Shown in pieces: positions 58,888 through 64,000 of a stretch of 64,000 nucleotides of DNA. This stretch comes from Erodium maritimum (taxonomy: Eukaryota; Streptophyta; Magnoliopsida; Geraniales; Geraniaceae). The DNA lies in NCBI GenBank assembly GCA_963921825.1, contig OY997591.1:21075515-21139514 (forward strand), written 5' to 3'. The position numbers were made by a program, and so were the translations under genes. The notes under the pieces are model-generated. The model was given only the letters and a program-made list of their open reading frames with translations, was not told the DNA's origin and ran no database searches. Numbering within the stretch: the stretch's first letter is position 1; each line of letters opens with the position of its first letter.

Positions 58888-61551
58888 TGTAAGAACCACT
58901 CCCAGTCGATCCCGGTCGAACCGGTGACTTTTAAGACAAGGTTGACTTTCTGCCGGAAAAGTCAACTGAGGACTCGGGAAGTCACTCGGGGGGCTTTTCT
59001 GGAGCCCAAAAAGCTTAGCCGTCATCACGGTTGGCTTAATTGGGCCGTTTCCATTCTTTTGAGTATAATATCGAAGGAAGTCAAATTTGGTCAAAATCGA
59101 GTTCTTTTATCGAATCGATACATTTAAACTTGGACTGCTGGATTTTAAATGGAAAAGAGTGGTCCCCACTATGCCAAGTGTCACTAATGTCTTGGAGGGA
59201 AGGAAAGAGGCTCAAAAGTCATCTCTACCCTCACTAGTTGTCCACAAAAGGGATAAGAACTAAAGGGTTTTTGGTCTTTTACACCTCTAGGTCTTTTTAA
59301 AGTATTAGATTACACAAAATCAGCTCACACCTTAGTGTTGTAGCCGAAAATCACAAAGGGAGAGAGCAAGAGAGAAGCTCATTTCTTGAGGAAGAAGATA
59401 GTGAAGAAAGTTTGGATTTTGGAGCTAGTTCTTCATCATTTTGACTCCATTTTGCTTCCCCCTCCTTTATCTCATCATCCTAAAGGTATGGATGCTCTCA
59501 ACTCTTCATTTCATCTACTCTCAATTCTTGGGTTTTGTGGGTTTTGGCTTGAAATTGATGAACTAGCTGTGACCGACCAGTTCAGAGGAGTTTTTTGAGG
59601 GTTTTTCCCCCGTTTTGATCTTGGTTAGGAGCTGAACTTTGGAGGGGTTTTGGGGAACCTTTTATTACTTTCAAGTGGAGTCTAATTAGAGTTTTTTTTG
59701 TGATCAAAGACCACAAGACCTTGAAGAACGAAGACCTTGAAGAAAGTAGACCTTGCCGGTACCCGTGTGAAGGACGGTGTGGTGACCATCGCTTGTGACA
59801 ACAGAGTGTTGAGAGGAAGACCACGAGGTAGGGAAAATCTTAACTTCTCGATTAAATAACGCTTAGTATGCATGTTAGGTTAATAAAAATGGAAAGGTCC
59901 TAGAATTTCCTATAGGATGCGAATAACTAGAATAATCGTCTTTCAATTACTAATAAATGGATGTGTCTAGTATGCATGTTTAGGATGATGACTATTAGTG
60001 AAGCTTGCTTTCAATACTTGGGAATTGATTTACTGGTAGAGAGGCTGTGAAGAGCTCTCGGATTAGTTGTGTGCTAGGTTCACATGCTTGATTGCTAGTA
60101 TTAGGATATTCAAGAGTCTAATGGAACTAGATCGAATGCATGCTTGATTGTTCTTAGTTTTACTTGAATGCTTGAATGATCATTGATTACTTGAGTGATG
60201 ATTAATTTTTGATTGAACGGATGATCGAGTATGAATGGTTGTGCCAAGCGGTACAATCAGGTGATCGATGTACCGATGGTTCGTGATAGGTAAGTATACG
60301 GTAAGCGTGGAATGGTATTGGATGTCTTGTTGTGATGAATGTATGCCTTGATGAGTGTTGAATGATGATTGAATGATAATGTTGGTTCCTTTATCTTTAT
60401 TCTTAAGATGTATGTTTGAATGATTGTTTGGTTTGGTACTACACCGGGTGGGGGGGGCGTAATCTGGTGCCGTTGGTGGTTTGAGTTGGACAGATGTACG
60501 GGATATTGAGTGATGTGAGGAGCTTATTGCTCGGCAGATCCTACGGGATATTGAGTGATGTGAGGAGCTTATTGCTCGGCAGATCCTACGGGATATTGAG
60601 TGACGTGAGGAGCTTATTGCTCGGCAGATCCTACGGGATATTGAGTGACGTGAGGAGCTTATTGCTCGGCAAATCCTACGGGATATTGAGTGATGTGAGG
60701 AGCTTATTGCTCGGCGGATCCTACGGGATATTCATTGATTATTGGGGCCAGAGGGCTCGGCAGATCCTACGGGATATCGATTATGGTTACTGAGGTTTCA
60801 CCCAAGTGGGTGTGTCCCACGGGAGCACCACTTGGTTCCCTATGATCGATGGTCCCTTGGAGGCATATCCGAATGGTTTTCGGTGCCCCGAAGCATGTAC
60901 CTCCTCTGGACCGAGGGAAAATCTGATATGACATGGATACTCTGGTGGATTGGGACATGGAACCCGAGGTTATCCCAAAATCTATCCATCGATCGGAGGC
61001 TTGAAAAAGCAAGTGATTGACAGGATATTGATTAATTCCATTTTACTCTTATTGATTCATTAAAGTAATTCTTTTGAAAGTCCTTATGATATTGTTACCT
61101 TGAGATTATTGTCTTATTGTAGTTATTTCTGTTTCTTTATTATTTCCTTGTTAATTGTGTTAAACTATTGATTCGGGTTACCTTTGTAAGCAGTTTACTA
61201 TTTGACCTAAGGGTTGAGTTATTAAGGTTTTTCCAACTGAGCGTAAGCTCACTCCCTTTGGTTTCTGACTGTGTTACAGGCGTGCCGGATGTCTAGTGAG
61301 TTCGAGGCCCAGGAGCTTTGGGACTTCTTGGGGTTTTTAGTAGAGTTATGTTGGTCTTGTGTATTGAACATCCTTTATCTTACTATTTACGTTGAGCTGT
61401 GACTCACGAGGATTTGAACTACTTGTTTATCTATATCTTTTTGATGGAGCTTTTATGAGAATTTTAAGGTTTTATTAATTGTTTATGATTTCTATTCATT
61501 TCAACTCAGGTCACGTCTCGAGTCCGGTCAAATCCAGATTTGAGCGTGACA
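58888..61551 (+). repeat. G3 3' LTR
   Basis: 2,664 bp, starting TGTAAGAACC. It carries the 45-bp minisatellite (60494-60735), GTAAGTAT at 60290, the hairpin at 61239-61250 and CAG|G at 61279. Confidence 0.95.
60494..60735 (+). repeat. 45-bp minisatellite, G3 3' LTR
   Basis: About five units, the partner of 51676-51930. Confidence 0.92.
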
Positions 61552-62440
61552 AATGCCTCTTTCTTGAAACAATATTCTCCTTACCAACAGAATAAACGAT
61601 ACCGCAGTAGGTAACATAGCTTGAAATCAGCACGGAGCAAACAGTAGAAAATGAGAGAGTTTGGATCGCCAGAACACTCATCTCTCTCATTTTTGTTCCC
61701 TTCCATGTCGTTGTCATTTTGGATCCATTCCATGTTGTTGTTGAAAACACTCCACAACCACCTTGATTACGGCACAAAACCACTGGTACAATCAAAACGG
61801 CTTACGAGAGAACTTAGCAAAACACAACCTCTTCTCTAGAGATCCCACAATAATAATGGTCTTTGGACCAAATTGTTGAAAGTAAATTGTTTCTTAGTCC
61901 TGCAACGCAAACTGAAACAACTGACCTCCAGAGAAGCTGGGTCTGCGGTCTGATGGTGAACGAGATGATCCACCACGCCGGCTCGACAAAAACCAGAGAA
62001 CCGAACTGTAACTGGTGTTCTTCTTTGTTCATCCAACACCACCGAAACCTCTCTCTACTGTTGATCGCGTCACACCTACCGAGCTCAATCCAGGAGGTCA
62101 GAATCGGTTCGGATCGCTCCCAAAACTCGCGACGAACGACAAGACACGAACGAAATCGCCGGATCGCTCATGAAATACCGAAAAGGATTCGTCTTGCTCC
62201 CTTGTGTCCTTTGGTCTCACCGTAGACGATCGGGAGGATGTCAAACGAGGCTCACCGGAGACAAAATGGGAGAGGCAGGACCGGAGGCGTGACGACAATA
62301 AGCTTCGCCGACCTGAACCCCTCTGCCCGCGTTGGAGATAAGCGTGACCAGGCCGGAGACGAGGAACCAGAGGGGCGGCTGGTGCGCGACGACACAAGCG
62401 AACCTTAGGTTTTGCGCGCGTGAGGCGTGTACCAGCGACA
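61552..62440 (-). pseudogene. Upstream part of the sequence split by G3
   Basis: This continues on the minus strand the sequence at 49006-49679 beyond G3. A 3' half (61552-61800) is coding-like but not recognised, and 62100-62440 is GC-rich and resembles a LINE or gene 5' leader. No domain was identified. Confidence 0.35.
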
Positions 62441-62591
62441 TATGCCCAAAAAACTTAGCCCCCCTACAGCCTATACCTCTGTTCTAACTCATATGTATTG
62501 AATGCTAACCCTATAATAGAGTACCCGATTATATCAGTGATAAAAATTTGTAGACGATATCCTACTTGTGGGACTGTAATGAAGAGAGATT
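62441..62591. other. Short unannotated AT-rich spacer
   Basis: No open frame or repeat recognised. Confidence 0.4.
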
Positions 62592-63682
62592 GCTCATTTC
62601 CTGACTCGACCTAATACTTGTGATAATTGATTAGAGGCGGCACCAGGTGGCATAGGCAATCAGGGAGAACACTAGGAAATGGTGGGATCAGGTCGTCGGA
62701 TTTGCATCGAACTTGGCAAGGCGGGATGTGTGTCTCCACACACATACTTGTGCACATAGGGCCACTCATTTTCCTTGATGAGGCTGTTTGGCAGACCTTG
62801 CTTCCTCTTGTTTCGGGAAAGCTTGTACCTTAGCCGTGCGGGCGCATCCGAACTCCTCTTTTTTAGGGCCAACAACGTATCTATCTCCGAATTTGCATCG
62901 ACCAGTCCCTTCTAATCTCGACCTTCATATGGGGATTTCTAGGGCCATTAGGGAGAGGTCAAATCAAGGTGGACTCGATGGTAAGGTGGGATCCTTGTGC
63001 CCGCATTTGGTCTCCTAGTGGTCTGTCCAGCCACAATAAAAGACTACAAGGCGAGCATATTGGTATGAACCATGATTGTTGTCTCATGGCCTAGGATGGT
63101 TATACGGTTCGTACAACGGAAAGATGTGACCAGGTCCTTCCAAAATTGGACCCAAAAGTGAATCCCCCACCATTCTAGCCTTATCTGTTCCGATATCCAC
63201 ACAACCGCCCAATGATTCCCCCTGTTGCTGGCATGTTTCCTATGTAGTGTCATCCTAAGGTAGGTTGGAGATCAGAACCTAGCACAAAAGGCACGAAGAC
63301 GATAGACTAACTAGGTTGACCCCTGGTTTGAGATCGTGAAGAATGAGTGGTGCGTCCTTGAAATACCATGGTTCTCCACGCCTAATTATATACTTTTCCT
63401 CTTGGAACGTGAACTAGATACCGGACATTCCCCTTCCAAAATATTTGATGACCTAGCCATCATGATGCCATACCTTGTCATGACCCCTTCCGTGATATCG
63501 TGATCGTAGGAATGTGTGGTGAAGAACCGTCCGGCTAGACCAAACTTCGTGTGTGCACAGACGTGAATGCTCTCGGTATTCTTTAGGATGTTGATGATGA
63601 CTTCTTCTTCCTCCTCTATTTGAAAACTATCAAAGCCGTCCCGCAATGCTAGAAGGGAGTCCATTGAAGAGCAATCCAGCAC
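62592..63682 (-). pseudogene. LINE ORF1 remnant (DUF4283-like)
   Basis: On the minus strand a 98-residue frame starts at 63682 (MLDCSSMDSLLALRDGFDSF...). After a frame change it continues YIIRRGEPWYFKDAPLIL, matching the G-P-W-x-F-x3-x-L-x-L core of DUF4283 in plant LINE ORF1 proteins. Further down, near 63050-63020, YCGWTDH...C resembles part of a CCHC knuckle. Several stops and frame changes show it is dead. The lower end (62592-62755) repeats 5731-5905. No reverse transcriptase is present. Confidence 0.45.
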
Positions 63683-64000
63683 GTGGGAACCGGATATGGT
63701 CCTAGACAGTTGCTTGACCCGTAAGCAACCAATTCAACCCATCAAGTTCGTGATCCTCGGGACCCAGCGCATGTATCCTCCAATCTCAACTCAATCTGAT
63801 TCGAAAATCACGGGAGGAATATCACCCCAATCCATAGAAAGATTCTAATCACAATCCATACCAATCGAATCTGGATTGAGAGTTTCGAAATTCAAATTCG
63901 AAAGTGTGGCCGGAGATCTCTTTACATCGTCGAAAATAAGCCTATTAATAACGTCGCCAGAGAAAGACACCGGCGACGTACCATGGTCGAGCACCGGGGA
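63683..64000 (-). other. Possible LINE 5' region
   Basis: Upstream of the ORF1 remnant on the minus strand. A few imperfect repeats of AATCCATA...GATTC are seen but no gene. It runs off the window. Confidence 0.3.

Larger units (their letters stand above)
49680..61551 (+). mobile_element. Gypsy G3, nearly complete chromovirus (Tekay-type)
   Basis: This 11.9-kb element has 5' LTR 49680-52734, leader, gag, pol, polypurine tract and 3' LTR 58888-61551. AATG (or AAATG with a shared base) flanks both ends as target duplication. LTRs differ by about 2% in compared stretches, suggesting under roughly 1 million years at 1.3e-8 per site per year. Reverse transcriptase before integrase, and a C-terminal chromodomain, place it in the chromovirus branch; Tekay is my best guess. 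It is broken, with a handful of breaks. Confidence 0.96.

Overview
This window comes from a flowering-plant nuclear genome. The evidence is many long LTR retrotransposons primed by initiator tRNA-Met, EnSpm/CACTA transposase remains, plant-type LINE ORF1 fragments, and one intact intronless host gene of the berberine bridge enzyme-like (BBE-like) family. I cannot name the species. Over 85% of the window is nested transposons.

Layout. 1-5651: a minus-strand Gypsy LTR (M1, running off the left edge) split by a plus-strand solo LTR (P1, 861-4914, target duplication GTGGA) that carries a 930-bp tandem duplication. 5652-7343: decayed EnSpm transposase gene. 7344-12064: Gypsy G1 (5' LTR, leader, gag remains). 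G1 is interrupted by Copia B (12065 to about 30648). Copia B is interrupted by minus-strand Gypsy T1 (14287-25830, target duplication TGGTT), and the left LTR of T1 holds a Copia C fragment (16445-19413). 26698-27757: an unidentified 1,060-bp unit (U1) inside duplicated Copia B leader sequence. 30649-32606: Gypsy end fragment, unknown coding debris and AT-rich sequence. 32612-41075: Copia A, very young (1,688-bp LTRs apparently identical, target duplication GTTTC). 41082-42650: BBE-like oxidoreductase on the minus strand. 43182-47038: a second copy of the M/P nested LTR pair. 47039-48419: initiator-tRNA-Met-like sequence and unit U2. 48420-49005: EnSpm remnant. 49006-49679 and 61552-62440: a LINE-like sequence split by Gypsy G3 (49680-61551), a nearly complete chromodomain (Tekay-type) element. 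62592-64000: LINE ORF1 (DUF4283-like) remains.

The one functional-looking protein gene is the BBE-like enzyme. Copia A landed one base past its stop codon, so the original 3' flank now lies 8.5 kb away. The Gypsy LTRs share an architecture that plain LTR annotation does not explain. It consists of a GTAAGTAT donor-like site, a family-specific minisatellite, a GAGC/GCTC hairpin and a CAG|G acceptor-like site, which together look like an intron inside the LTR. The 5' leaders of three Gypsy elements share two stem-loops with compensating base changes. Copia A appears to have moved recently although its coding region was already broken, which suggests movement in trans.
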